NCBI GenBank assembly: GCA_947500415.1
Contig: CANMRT010000003.1
Location: 372,001-436,000, forward strand
Source: an uncultured Roseicyclus sp.
GTDB taxonomy: Bacteria; Pseudomonadota; Alphaproteobacteria; Rhodobacterales; Rhodobacteraceae
Length of the DNA: 64,000 nucleotides
Direction of reading: 5' to 3'
Numbering within the stretch: position 1 is the stretch's first letter; each line of letters begins with the position of its first letter. Positions 7,871 through 16,233 of the stretch are shown in pieces. A program made the translations under genes and the position numbers. The notes under the pieces are model-generated. The model had not been told where the DNA came from. It searched no databases and saw only the letters and a program-made list of their open reading frames with translations.

Positions 7871-8571
7871 GCGAAGGCCGCTTCCAACGCGATCTCCACC
7901 ATATCCGAGAAACTCGATTGCCGGTCTTCCGACGGCAAAGCTTCTTCCGTCAGCAAGTGATCCGAGACTGTCAGCACCGCCAGAGCGCGGCATCCATAGC
8001 GTGCGGCCAGGGTATAAAGTTCTGCCGCTTCCATCTCCACCGCAAGAACGCCGTGCCGTTGCATTTGCTCGTTCAAATCCGGGCGCTCGTCGTAGAACAC
8101 ATCTGACGAATAAATGCCGCCCACATGCACCGGCATCTCGCGCGCTTCCGCCACGTGAAACGCTTTGTGAAGCAGCCCGAAATCTGCGCTTGGTGCGAAA
8201 TTCAACTCCCGGAAAAACCCGCTCGACGGAGTAGACAGGGTCGATGACGTGGTCGCCAGGATCACATCGCGCAGCTTCACGTTTGCCTGCATCGCCCCGC
8301 AGGACCCGATGCGGATCAGTGTCTTGGCGCCGTAGTCCTTGATCAACTCGTTGGCGTAGATCGAAAGGCTCGGCATCCCCATGCCCGACCCATGGATCGT
8401 CACCCGGTTGCCTTTCCAAGTGCCCGTGAACCCCAGCATTCCACGCACTTCGTTCACGCAAACCGGATCATCCAGAAACCGCTCTGCCGCCCACTTCGCG
8501 CGCAGCGGATCCCCCGGCATAAGAACCGTTTCAGCAATGTCGCCGGGTTGTGCCCCAATATGAACCGTCAT
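7867..8571 (-). CDS. deoD: Purine nucleoside phosphorylase DeoD-type
   Basis: 234 residues, the usual length for hexameric bacterial purine nucleoside phosphorylase. It carries out phosphorolysis of purine (deoxy)ribonucleosides to base plus (deoxy)ribose-1-phosphate. Motifs seen: [21 protein letters not shown], the phosphate-binding [23 protein letters not shown] and the catalytic Asp in [14 protein letters not shown] 8571 has an AGGAG ribosome site; the frame is open further upstream but not conserved. With deoC and the aldehyde dehydrogenase 12 kb away it could form a deoxynucleoside salvage/catabolic route, although the genes are not in one operon. Confidence 0.93.
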   Translation of the reverse strand: MTVHIGAQPGDIAETVLMPGDPLRAKWAAERFLDDPVCVNEVRGMLGFTGTWKGNRVTIHGSGMGMPSLSIYANELIKDYGAKTLIRIGSCGAMQANVKLRDVILATTSSTLSTPSSGFFRELNFAPSADFGLLHKAFHVAEAREMPVHVGGIYSSDVFYDERPDLNEQMQRHGVLAVEMEAAELYTLAARYGCRALAVLTVSDHLLTEEALPSEDRQSSFSDMVEIALEAAFA

Positions 8572-8647
8572 GGCTATGCTCCTTGAGTTTTGCGTGCAGT
8601 CGCACAGGGATACCCTGCATGGACGCCCGCGCAAAGCCACCACACGC

Positions 8648-8676
8648 AAAAGGCCGCCCCCTAAGGGACGGCCCTT
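8648..8676 (-). terminator. Intrinsic terminator of the H-NS-like gene
   Basis: On the minus strand GGCCGTCCC and GGGGGCGGCC pair around a TTA loop (one wobble), followed by TTTTGCG. It lies 25 bp downstream of the H-NS-like gene and upstream of deoD, so the two minus-strand genes are separate units. Confidence 0.75.
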
Positions 8677-8700
8677 TCTCTGTCACTTTTGTCGCCAGCC

Positions 8701-9018
8701 TTAAATTGCCATGCTGTCGAGTGATTTGCCTTTCGCCAAAGCGTCTTTCACCCAATTGGGCTGACGACCCCGGCCGGTCCAGGTCTGCGATTTGTCTGCA
8801 GGATTGGCAAATTTCGCCACGCCTTTAGACTTCGACCCGCCCTTGGCTTTCCCACCTGTGAACTCATCCAGAGAGAAGCCGTGTTTCTTGGCAACCTCTT
8901 TCAATTCAGCCAGGCATTCAGATCGCCGCTTCTTCTCATAACCCTTGATCGTCGCGGCAACTTCCTTTTGATGGGCTTCAAGTTCTTGCAAGCTCATTTT
9001 TTCCAATGCTTTTGCCAT
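8701..9018 (-). CDS. H-NS family nucleoid protein
   Basis: 105-residue H-NS/HvrA-type protein. The N-terminal half is a charged coiled coil (EKMSLQELEAHQKEVAATIKGYEKKRR, about 5-35) used for oligomerisation, and the C-terminal half has the DNA-binding loop TWTGRGRQPNWVKDAL (about 83-98), matching the TGRGRxPxW hook that inserts in the minor groove. HvrA/Spb-like members in Rhodobacter tune photosynthesis and nitrogen genes; which role applies here is unknown. The start at 9018 has a good AAGGAAG ribosome site; a longer frame to 9099 is open but lacks conservation. A 9-bp direct repeat lies just upstream. Confidence 0.88.
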   Translation of the reverse strand: MAKALEKMSLQELEAHQKEVAATIKGYEKKRRSECLAELKEVAKKHGFSLDEFTGGKAKGGSKSKGVAKFANPADKSQTWTGRGRQPNWVKDALAKGKSLDSMAI

Positions 9019-9053
9019 TTGGTCTTCCTTCTTTTTCGGCAGAGTGCAATTGG

Positions 9054-9082
9054 CCCATGGCAGGAATAACATACCCATGGCA
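9054..9082. promoter_or_regulatory. CCCATGGCA direct repeat upstream of H-NS gene
   Basis: CCCATGGCA occurs at 9054-9062 and 9074-9082, 20 bp apart start to start, in the 111-bp gap before the H-NS-like gene. Each copy contains the palindrome CCATGG. Two-turn spacing is consistent with a dimer-of-dimers site or with autoregulation; there is no direct proof. Confidence 0.3.
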
Positions 9083-9129
9083 AGCAAACTTTTAGACATG
9101 TCCTTTTTGGGCGGAAAGTACCGCAGCCC

Positions 9130-11091
9130 TTATTCTGCTGCGATTGCCGTTGGGTCAACCAGCGTCACGATGTCCATCATGATGCGATTTAACTCGAAAT
9201 CTTTCGGCGTATAAACCCGGGCAACACCATATCCCAAAAGTGTTGCACGGTCCTCGTCTGGAATGATGCCCCCGACCATCACCGGGATATCCAGACCCTC
9301 GGCGCGCAGCCGTTCCATCACATCCTTGATAAGCGGCACATGGCTGCCTGAAAGGATGGAAAGCCCGATTACATGGGCATTGTCGGCCTTTGCGGCCGCG
9401 ACAATCTCGGACGGGGTCAGGCGAATGCCTTCGTAAGAAATGTCCATCCCGCAATCCCGCGCACGGAATGCAATTTGCTCAGCACCATTAGAATGCCCAT
9501 CCAATCCCGGTTTGCCTACCAGGAATTTCAGGCGGCGCCCAAGCTTGTCGGAAACGGCATCAACAGCTGCACGAATATCCTCAAGCCCTTCCGTCTTGTT
9601 CGAAACGGCACCGGAAACACCCGTGGGCCCACGATATTCTCCATGGACTGCGCGCATCACACCGGCCCATTCACCTGTGGTCACGCCTGCTTTCGCCGCA
9701 GCGATGGAGGCTGGCATGACGTTTTTTCCGTCTGACGCAGCTTGGCGCAGATCAGCCAGAGCTTCCGCAACGGCTTCGCCATCACGTTCACTGCGCCAGT
9801 CTTGCAGCCGGGAAATCTGTTCTTGCTCAACGGCCGGATCGACAACCATAATCCCACCGTCTTCGCCCATAAGCGGCGATGGCTCAGAAGCGGTATATTT
9901 GTTCACGCCAACAACAACCGTCTCTCCACGCTCGATCGCATTTACACGGTCGGCGTTGCTCTCAACCAAACGCCCCTTCATGTAATCAATCGCGGCAATG
10001 GCACCGCCCATTGATTCCAGATTGGCCAATTCCGCCCTTGCGCCCTCTTTCAGCGCCTCGACTTTGCCATCGACAACCGGATTGCCGTCGAACAGATCAC
10101 CGTATTCCAGAAGGTCCGTCTCAAACGCCATGATCTGCTGCATCCGCATCGACCATTGCTGATCCCACGGCCGCGGCAGGCCCAACGCTTCGTTCCACGC
10201 AGGCAATTGCACCGCCCGCGCCCGCGCCTTTTTCGAAAGCGTCACGGCCAGCATCTCAATCAGGATGCGATAGACGTTATTTTCGGGCTGTTGTTCCGTC
10301 AGACCCAGTGAATTGACCTGCACCCCATAGCGGAACCGCCGCATCTTCGGGTCAGTCACGCCATAGCGCGTTTCGCAGATCTCATCCCACAGATCGACAA
10401 AGGCGCGCATCTTGCACATCTCGGTCACGAACCGGATGCCCGCATTCACAAAGAAAGAAATTCGGCCAACCAGCACCGGGAAGTCCTCTTCCGGTACACG
10501 GGGCCGTAATTCGTCCAACACGGAAATCGCAGTTGCCAGCGCAAAGGCCAATTCCTGCTCCGGCGTCGCGCCCGCTTCCTGTAAATGGTACGAGCACACA
10601 TTCATGGGGTTCCATTTCGGAACCTCTTTGTAACAATACTCCGCCACATCCGCGATCATCGCCAAAGACGGCTTTGGCGGGCAAATATACGTGCCCCGCG
10701 ACAGATACTCCTTCATCAAGTCGTTCTGAACCGTCCCCTGAAGCTTGGAAACATCCGCCCCCTGCTCCTCCGCCACGGCAATATAGAGCGCTAACAACCA
10801 CGGCGCCGTGGCATTGATCGTCATCGACGTGTTCATCTGCTCCAGCGGGATCTCATCAAAGAGGGTCCGCATGTCGCCGAGATGGCTGATCGGGACGCCG
10901 ACTTTGCCGACCTCACCCCGCGCCAGGACGTGGTCGCTGTCGTAGCCCGTCTGAGTTGGCAGGTCGAAAGCCACAGAAAGCCCAGTCTGCCCCTTCGCAA
11001 GGTTGCCCCGATAGAGCGCGTTTGATGCCTTCGCAGTCGAATGACCTGCGTAGGTTCGGATCAGCCACGGGCGATCTTTTGGGGCGGTCAT
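9130..11091 (-). CDS. ecm: Ethylmalonyl-CoA mutase
   Basis: 653-residue adenosylcobalamin-dependent mutase converting (2R)-ethylmalonyl-CoA to (2S)-methylsuccinyl-CoA in the ethylmalonyl-CoA pathway for acetyl-CoA assimilation. The N-terminal TIM barrel contains RTYAGHSTAKASN, LSVAFDLPTQTGYDSDH and LQGTVQNDLMKEYLSRGTYI; the C-terminal 130 residues are the B12 domain with the lower-ligand motif GLDGHSNGAEQ (DxHxxG) and VMVGGIIPDED. It is one continuous chain of the MeaA/Ecm type, shorter than methylmalonyl-CoA mutase. The presence of ccr 2.6 kb away supports Ecm over Mcm. ATG 11091 is the start used by family members. A TTGACA-N17-CTAGAT promoter lies just upstream. Confidence 0.93.
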   Translation of the reverse strand: MTAPKDRPWLIRTYAGHSTAKASNALYRGNLAKGQTGLSVAFDLPTQTGYDSDHVLARGEVGKVGVPISHLGDMRTLFDEIPLEQMNTSMTINATAPWLLALYIAVAEEQGADVSKLQGTVQNDLMKEYLSRGTYICPPKPSLAMIADVAEYCYKEVPKWNPMNVCSYHLQEAGATPEQELAFALATAISVLDELRPRVPEEDFPVLVGRISFFVNAGIRFVTEMCKMRAFVDLWDEICETRYGVTDPKMRRFRYGVQVNSLGLTEQQPENNVYRILIEMLAVTLSKKARARAVQLPAWNEALGLPRPWDQQWSMRMQQIMAFETDLLEYGDLFDGNPVVDGKVEALKEGARAELANLESMGGAIAAIDYMKGRLVESNADRVNAIERGETVVVGVNKYTASEPSPLMGEDGGIMVVDPAVEQEQISRLQDWRSERDGEAVAEALADLRQAASDGKNVMPASIAAAKAGVTTGEWAGVMRAVHGEYRGPTGVSGAVSNKTEGLEDIRAAVDAVSDKLGRRLKFLVGKPGLDGHSNGAEQIAFRARDCGMDISYEGIRLTPSEIVAAAKADNAHVIGLSILSGSHVPLIKDVMERLRAEGLDIPVMVGGIIPDEDRATLLGYGVARVYTPKDFELNRIMMDIVTLVDPTAIAAE

Positions 11092-11137
11092 CACGGCTCT
11101 CCGACTCAAATCAAGCAATATCGTTTCGTCAGGGCGC

Positions 11138-11166
11138 ATCTAGACGGAACAAAATGTCCCTGTCAA
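11138..11166 (-). promoter_or_regulatory. Candidate sigma-70 promoter of ecm
   Basis: Reading the minus strand, TTGACA (11166-11161) and CTAGAT (11143-11138) are separated by 17 bp, 47 bp before the ecm start. The -35 box overlaps the last codons of the upstream minus-strand gene. Confidence 0.5.
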
Positions 11167-11558
11167 TTCGCTGCGTTGCGGCATTCGCGCTTGCGACGCA
11201 ATAGAGCCAGCACGATCAATGCCCACCCGAGAAGGCCCTTGGAATGCGATGACAACGTCGTGCGTCCGCTGAACGTTAAATGTCCCCACATGTCCCCTAC
11301 GGTCGGGAAATCAGGGATCACCCATTGCGCTGGCAGGTCGTCAAATATCATCCGGTAGTATGCGTAGTATCCTTGGGGTGAGACCCACACGAACCCCCAG
11401 GTCACTACCAGTGCGACCACGATCCGCAACGGCCAAATCAAACCACGGCTCACCATCCAGACGATGGCCGCACAAATCAGCGCCAAGAACAGCGACAGGG
11501 CTATCAGGCCAACGCGCTCCCATTGGGTCAGCGTAAAGAAGGAGTCGAATTCATACAT
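11163..11558 (-). CDS. Small membrane protein of unknown function
   Basis: 131 residues with no family I recognise. Two hydrophobic helices occupy about residues 14-36 (VGLIALSLFLALICAAIVWMV) and 42-62, and a third short one lies near the C-terminus (LLGWALIVLALL) before a basic RRKRE tail. Between them is an aromatic-rich loop (SPQGYYAYYRMIF) likely facing the periplasm. ATG 11558 has GAGG 10 bp upstream. It lies upstream of ecm on the same strand and head to head with the acyltransferase gene at 11639, sharing an 80-bp promoter gap. Confidence 0.6.
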   Translation of the reverse strand: MYEFDSFFTLTQWERVGLIALSLFLALICAAIVWMVSRGLIWPLRIVVALVVTWGFVWVSPQGYYAYYRMIFDDLPAQWVIPDFPTVGDMWGHLTFSGRTTLSSHSKGLLGWALIVLALLRRKRECRNAAN

Positions 11559-11638
11559 GTGAGCCAAGCCTCGGCGCACGACCGCTCTGCAACCATCCCA
11601 GATTGCACCAACCCCGAATTCCTGACACCCTCCGCCCC

Positions 11639-13033
11639 ATGACGACCCCGGTTACATTGCCCCTGTGGCTCTTTATCCTGATCCTGCTCTTTGCGGCGTT
11701 CACCTTCGCGTCACACTTCCTGTTTCCGTCGGTCCGCTGGTTCCTTCGCCGTAGGCTTGAGCGCGCCGTCGCGCATCTCAATAAGAACCTTAAGCGCCCA
11801 ATCCAGCCGTTCAAACTCGCCCGCCGCATGGACACCGTGCGCCGCCTTCTGTTTGACCCGCAAGTGGCCCAAGCCATCCACGAACACGCTGTGGAGAATA
11901 ACATCCGCGAAGATGTCGCCGCCGAAAAGGCCGAACGGTATGCCCGCGAAATCGTCCCCGGCTTCTCCGCCTTCACCTATTTCTCCTTCGGCACCCGCGC
12001 TGCCCGCTGGCTCAGCCAATCGCTCTACCGGGTGCGCCTGACCAATCCCAACGATGACGCGCTGGAGAAGGTGCCCGAAGACAGCACCGTCATCTTCGTG
12101 ATGAATCACCGCTCCAACATGGATTACGTGCTGGTGACGTGGATCGTCGCTGAACGGTCCACGCTGGCCTATGCCGTCGGCGAATGGGCCCGCGTCTGGC
12201 CCCTCAGGTCGCTTGTCCGCGCCATGGGCGGCTATTTCATCCGCCGCCGCCACAACAACCCGCTCTACCGCAAAGTCCTCGCCCGCTACGTGCAAATCGC
12301 CACTGACGAAGGCGTCACCCAGGCCGTTTTCCCAGAAGGTGGACTCAGTCGCACGGGGGGCCTCGGCAAACCCAAACTCGGCCTCATCTCCTATATCCTC
12401 GACGGGTTCACGCCGGGTCAAAGCCGCGATGTCGTCTTCGTCCCCGTTGCTCTCAACTATGACCGCGTGATGGAGGATCGGAACCTGATCGAGGCGCAAA
12501 CCGGCGGCACCGCGGGCTTCCGCTTCTCGCTCCTGCCCATCTTCCGCTACCTCCGCCGCCAGATCTGGCATCGCATTACTGGCAAGTTCCACCGCTACGG
12601 CTACGCGGCCGTTAGCTTCGGTGACCCGCTCTCACTGACCGAGTTCCTCACCACCGAGCGCGCCGACCAACCCGCTGCCCTTGGCGACGCGCTGATGGAC
12701 AGCATCGCCTCCGTCACTCCCGTGGTCCCCGTCCCCCTCGTCGCCCACGCGCTCCGCGACGGAGCTGTCACGGCAGACGGCCTCGACGCGGCAATCCAAA
12801 CCCGCATCGCGCGGGCTGAGGCCAAAGGTGTCGGCGTCCATCTCGCCCGCGACGACCTCCGCTACACAATCGAGGCAGGGCTACGAGCGCTGGAAGAACG
12901 AGGCTTCATCGACCGGGATGTGGACCCGAACGCGATTACAGTGACCGAGCGCGGCAAGCCCGTGGTGGAGTATTACGCGGCGAGCGTGGCGCATCTTTTG
13001 GACGCAGAGCGGATTGAGGATGCGGCGGAGTGA
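11639..13033 (+). CDS. PlsB-like glycerol-3-phosphate acyltransferase
   Basis: 464-residue membrane-associated acyltransferase. One N-terminal membrane helix (about 7-27, LWLFILILLFAAFTFASHFLF) precedes a PlsB/PlsC domain with all four motifs: NHRSNMDYV (HX4D, about 157-165), GGYFIRRRHNNPLYRK, FPEGGLSRTG, and VFVPVALNYDRV. The length and motif spelling fit short PlsB-type glycerol-3-phosphate 1-O-acyltransferases of alphaproteobacteria, the first step of phospholipid synthesis. The TGA overlaps the GTG of the next small membrane protein (GTGA), implying coupling. It separates ecm from ccr. Confidence 0.82.
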   Translation: MTTPVTLPLWLFILILLFAAFTFASHFLFPSVRWFLRRRLERAVAHLNKNLKRPIQPFKLARRMDTVRRLLFDPQVAQAIHEHAVENNIREDVAAEKAERYAREIVPGFSAFTYFSFGTRAARWLSQSLYRVRLTNPNDDALEKVPEDSTVIFVMNHRSNMDYVLVTWIVAERSTLAYAVGEWARVWPLRSLVRAMGGYFIRRRHNNPLYRKVLARYVQIATDEGVTQAVFPEGGLSRTGGLGKPKLGLISYILDGFTPGQSRDVVFVPVALNYDRVMEDRNLIEAQTGGTAGFRFSLLPIFRYLRRQIWHRITGKFHRYGYAAVSFGDPLSLTEFLTTERADQPAALGDALMDSIASVTPVVPVPLVAHALRDGAVTADGLDAAIQTRIARAEAKGVGVHLARDDLRYTIEAGLRALEERGFIDRDVDPNAITVTERGKPVVEYYAASVAHLLDAERIEDAAE

Positions 13034-13521
13034 AGGTGGTGCAAGAGAACGAGGATATCTTGGTGTTGCGCCAACGACCTTTTGGACAAGCGCTCGGAGG
13101 TATCGTCTTCTTGGGCTTCGGCGCGCTTCCGATCCTCGACCAAACTGTCATCGAGGGTGGCGGTTTTGTGCAGGTTGCAACTTGGCTCGTTGCATCTGTG
13201 TTTGTAGCGATGGGCATTGCGTTTGTCCTAACGGCGTCTGTCACAAGGATTGAACTTGATCGCCCATCCGACATGGTCACGGTCCAACATCGGTCACTTG
13301 TTCGGTCCAAGAACTTCGAAACGACCGTAAGTAATATCTCTCGGGTCGCCGTCGAAGGGCGAAACGACGGCGAAGGCTCATCTTACCGAACGAAGTTCTA
13401 TCTCTATGTAGGCGAACCCATCCATTGGTCGCCCAATTGGGGTCGACCTTCCGCCGACATCAAAGTTGTCGAACAGTGGCTCGAGGATGCAAAAGCTCGA
13501 GAGCGAGCCTCCGCGACATAA
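13030..13521 (+). CDS. Two-helix membrane protein, unknown, PH-like tail
   Basis: 163-residue protein starting at GTG 13030, which overlaps the acyltransferase stop (GTGA). After a short strand (DILVLRQRPFG) come two hydrophobic helices (about 22-40 and 46-68), then a soluble part with VTRIELDRPSDMVTVQHRSLVRSKNFETTVSNISRVAVEGR. The arrangement of a helical hairpin followed by strands of the form LxLDxxxxxVxVxxRxL is that of small bacterial PH-like membrane proteins. A protein at 50418-50930 has the same layout and is likely a distant paralogue. Role unknown; position between acyltransferase and ccr suggests membrane rather than ethylmalonyl-CoA function. Confidence 0.6.
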   Translation: MKVVQENEDILVLRQRPFGQALGGIVFLGFGALPILDQTVIEGGGFVQVATWLVASVFVAMGIAFVLTASVTRIELDRPSDMVTVQHRSLVRSKNFETTVSNISRVAVEGRNDGEGSSYRTKFYLYVGEPIHWSPNWGRPSADIKVVEQWLEDAKARERASAT

Positions 13522-13646
13522 AATTACGCGAAATCCACATTCTGGGTTGCATTGTTACTCACCCACAAATATCTCTCGCATCAGCAGCAATTGATTCCGC
13601 AGCGCGGCATGACCGCACCCGGAGGCACCAGATGACGGAGACAAGC

Positions 13647-14942
13647 ATGGCACTCGACGCCCCCACCCAAGACGCCGCTTACGATGCGCCCATGAAAGAC
13701 CTCTACGAGATGGGCGAAATGCCCCCGATGGGTTACGTGCCGCCCAAGATGTACGCTTGGACCATCCGCCGCGAGCGTCACGGAGAGCCGGACCAAGCGT
13801 TCGAAGTGGAAGTCGTCGATACGCCAGTGCTCGACAGCCACGAAGTCCTCGTCCTCGTGATGGCCGCAGGCGTGAACTACAACGGCGTTTGGGCAGGCCT
13901 CGGCCAGCCAATCTCGCCATTCGACGGCCACGGCGCGCCCTACCATATCGCAGGCTCCGACGCCTCGGGCATCGTCTGGGCCGTTGGTGACAAGGTGAAG
14001 CGCTGGAAGGTTGGCGATGAAGTCGTCGTTCATTGCAACCAGGACGACGGTGACGACGAACACTGCAACGGTGGCGACCCGATGTTCTCCACCTCCCAGC
14101 GGATCTGGGGCTACGAGACGCCCGACGGCTCCTTCGCGCAGTTCACCAACGTGCAGGCGCAGCAACTCATGCCGCGCCCCAAGCACCTGACCTGGGAAGA
14201 GGCCGCCTGCTACACGCTGACTCTGGCCACCGCCTACCGCATGCTCTTCGGCCACGAGCCCCATGACCTCAAGCCGGGTCAAAACGTCCTGATCTGGGGC
14301 GCGTCCGGCGGCCTCGGCTCCTACGCGATCCAGCTGGCCAATACCGCTGGTGCCAATGCCATCGCCGTCATCTCGGATGAGTCCAAACGCGATTTCGTCC
14401 TCTCCCTCGGCGCCAAGGGCGTGATCAACCGCAAGGACTTCAACTGCTGGGGGCAACTGCCCACCGTCAACACGCCCGAATATGCGGAGTGGTTCAAGGA
14501 AGCCCGCAAATTCGGCAAGGCGATCTGGGACATCACCGGCAAGGGCGTGAACGTCGACATGGTGTTCGAACACCCCGGCGAGGCGACCTTCCCGGTCTCC
14601 ACCCTCGTCTGCAAGAAGGGCGGCATGGTCGTGATCTGCGCCGGCACCACCGGCTTCAACTGCACCTTCGACGTGCGCTACATGTGGATGCACCAAAAGC
14701 GCTTGCAGGGCAGCCACTTCGCCCACCTCAAGCAGGCCTCCGCAGCCAACGACCTTATGGTGCAGCAGCGCCTTGATCCCTGCATGTCCGAGGTCTTCCC
14801 GTGGGACGAACTCCCCGGCGCGCACATGAAAATGCTCCGCAACGAGCACAAGCCTGGCAACATGTCGGTACTGGTTCAGGCCCCCAAGACCGGCCTGCGG
14901 ACACTGGAAGATGTGCTTGAGGCTGGTCCGACCGCCAGCTGA
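13647..14942 (+). CDS. ccr: Crotonyl-CoA carboxylase/reductase
   Basis: 431-residue NADPH-dependent medium-chain reductase that reductively carboxylates crotonyl-CoA to (2S)-ethylmalonyl-CoA, the key step of the ethylmalonyl-CoA pathway. Hallmarks are YAWTIRRERHGEPDQAF, AAGVNYNGVWAGLGQPISPF, HIAGSDASGIVWAVGD, HCNQDDGDDEHCNGGDPMFS, the NADPH site LIWGASGGLGSYAIQLA and FEHPGEATFPVS. Sequence is close to the Rhodobacter enzyme as I remember it, which begins MALD; I therefore use ATG 13647 (GGAG 6 bp upstream). ATG 13632, with a stronger GGAGG, would add five residues. A strong terminator follows, so the gene ends its own unit. Confidence 0.95.
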   Translation: MALDAPTQDAAYDAPMKDLYEMGEMPPMGYVPPKMYAWTIRRERHGEPDQAFEVEVVDTPVLDSHEVLVLVMAAGVNYNGVWAGLGQPISPFDGHGAPYHIAGSDASGIVWAVGDKVKRWKVGDEVVVHCNQDDGDDEHCNGGDPMFSTSQRIWGYETPDGSFAQFTNVQAQQLMPRPKHLTWEEAACYTLTLATAYRMLFGHEPHDLKPGQNVLIWGASGGLGSYAIQLANTAGANAIAVISDESKRDFVLSLGAKGVINRKDFNCWGQLPTVNTPEYAEWFKEARKFGKAIWDITGKGVNVDMVFEHPGEATFPVSTLVCKKGGMVVICAGTTGFNCTFDVRYMWMHQKRLQGSHFAHLKQASAANDLMVQQRLDPCMSEVFPWDELPGAHMKMLRNEHKPGNMSVLVQAPKTGLRTLEDVLEAGPTAS

Positions 14943-14969
14943 CCGATACCAAATGCACCCGAAGATTGC

Positions 14970-15002
14970 CCCCGCGCCTGAAGAATCAGGCGCGGGGTTT
15001 TT
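14970..15002 (+). terminator. Intrinsic terminator of ccr
   Basis: CCCCGCGCCTGA (14970-14981) and TCAGGCGCGGGG (14986-14997) form a perfect 12-bp stem with an AGAA loop, followed by TTTTT. Confidence 0.93.
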
Positions 15003-15430
15003 CTTTGCTTGAGTCTTGGCTGCCCAAGATGCGCCGCACTTCTGCCTGACAATCCGAAAATCCCGAAACAAAAACGGGCGCCGCCGCGCATTGTTACCGC
15101 GCTTGGCCATGGACATGACCTTTTCGCCAAGTAGCCTCAACACACCACAAGATGCGATAAAGTGCTTAACGGGTGGTCAGCTTTCGACCTCCGGGGCTTG
15201 CCAGTTTTTGTAGCCGCATGTTGCGGTCTTCGTGAAAAGTACCCTTTGATCCATCGCCAAAGCCGAGCACAACCCGCGACTGTGCCGACCAGATGTATCA
15301 TCCGCGTAACGCGAGGGAGCGCCTTTGGCCCCCTCGCCCCACGCGCCTCCCGAAAAGCCAAACAGCACTTCTGTTCCAGCTACTCATCGCCCAAAGCGTT
15401 GCTTTTCATCTGTTATTCAGTTGAGCTGCG
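15003..15430. other. Gap of 428 bp without recognised gene
   Basis: No ORF here has recognisable protein features or a convincing ribosome site. The minus strand has an open frame of 63 codons (15177-15368) and plus-strand frames of up to 90 codons (15162-15434), but all look like chance reading in GC-rich DNA. A CGAGGG/CCCTCG hairpin lies near 15310-15335. The end of the gap presumably carries the promoter of the thermonuclease gene. Confidence 0.4.
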
Positions 15431-16147
15431 ATGATGGATGTGTTGATCGCCTTTCTCCTGCTTTGCGGAATGATATGGCTCGTCTATCGGATCGGAACCT
15501 CAGCGTTTCGCAGGTCCGACCTAATTGATGACCACGATACCGCTCAACAGACCGACCGGCGTCCGCCCAACCCAGTCACGCCAGCCAGCAAACCCAAGCC
15601 ACGTCCGCCCGCCAACGCACCCCGCGATCTCAATCCGCAAGGATATCGCCCAGACGCCACGATCAGCCAACCAGCTGCGCTCGAGCCAAGCGGGCGCTTC
15701 TCGGCAGAGACGGCACGCCACGTTCTCAAGCCCCAGATAATCTCGGGCCCTGCCTATATCGTGGACGGCGACACCATTCGCATCAAGAAGGTCCAGATCC
15801 GCCTATTCGGCATCGACGCACCAGAGATGAACCACCCTCACGGTAGCAATGCGAAATGGGCGCTCGTCAAACTGTGCAAGGGGCACATCGTCAGTGCTGA
15901 AATCCTCGAAAAAGACGCCCATGGCCGCACGGTCGCCAAATGCACCCTACCCGATGGCCGCGATCTTTCAGCCGAGATGGTGAAGGCTGGGATGGCGATC
16001 GATTGGCCAAAGTTCTCCGGCGGGATCTATACCGCGCTGGAGGTGCCGGACGTGCGCAAGAAACTGTGGCTCGCTGATGCCCGCCAAAAGGGTCGGATGT
16101 ATATCTGGGAGGCGTTCGAAGCGCGGCAAAGGACGCGCGGCAGATGA
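15431..16147 (+). CDS. Thermonuclease-family (SNase-like) protein
   Basis: 238 residues. An N-terminal membrane anchor or uncleaved signal (about 4-22, VLIAFLLLCGMIWLVYRIG) is followed by a proline-rich linker (about 40-75) and a staphylococcal nuclease OB-fold with the signature YIVDGDTIRI, VQIRLFGIDAPEMNHP, KDAHGRTVAKC and SAEMVKAGMAIDW. Arg in IRLFGIDAPE and Arg in HGRT correspond to catalytic positions; the Glu at DAPE is also present. It probably cuts nucleic acid at the outer face of the inner membrane. Two ATG codons open the gene; the first is used here. Confidence 0.88.
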   Translation: MMDVLIAFLLLCGMIWLVYRIGTSAFRRSDLIDDHDTAQQTDRRPPNPVTPASKPKPRPPANAPRDLNPQGYRPDATISQPAALEPSGRFSAETARHVLKPQIISGPAYIVDGDTIRIKKVQIRLFGIDAPEMNHPHGSNAKWALVKLCKGHIVSAEILEKDAHGRTVAKCTLPDGRDLSAEMVKAGMAIDWPKFSGGIYTALEVPDVRKKLWLADARQKGRMYIWEAFEARQRTRGR

Positions 16148-16210
16148 GAGAAATTCGAGTTAAGAAAACGTTAACGAAAACCTCTTTTTTTTTCAGCAAC
16201 TTAACCCACG

Positions 16211-16226
16211 GTATCACGCGTGATAC
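16211..16226. promoter_or_regulatory. Perfect 16-bp palindrome GTATCACGCGTGATAC
   Basis: GTATCACG and CGTGATAC form an uninterrupted 16-bp palindrome, 7 bp beyond the stop of the minus-strand aminotransferase and 63 bp beyond the thermonuclease stop. The place between convergent genes is unusual for an operator. It is not the parS consensus. A nine-T run (16184-16193 region) lies before it. Confidence 0.45.
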
Positions 16227-16233
16227 GCAAGGC

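Noticed and set aside
13581-15143. 520-codon minus-strand frame opposite ccr
   Set aside because: Antisense of Ccr, crosses the ccr terminator, no domain.
15177-15368. 63-codon minus-strand ORF in the gap before the thermonuclease gene
   Set aside because: No ribosome site and no recognisable homology; overlapped by other frames of the same length. Kept only as a gap note.
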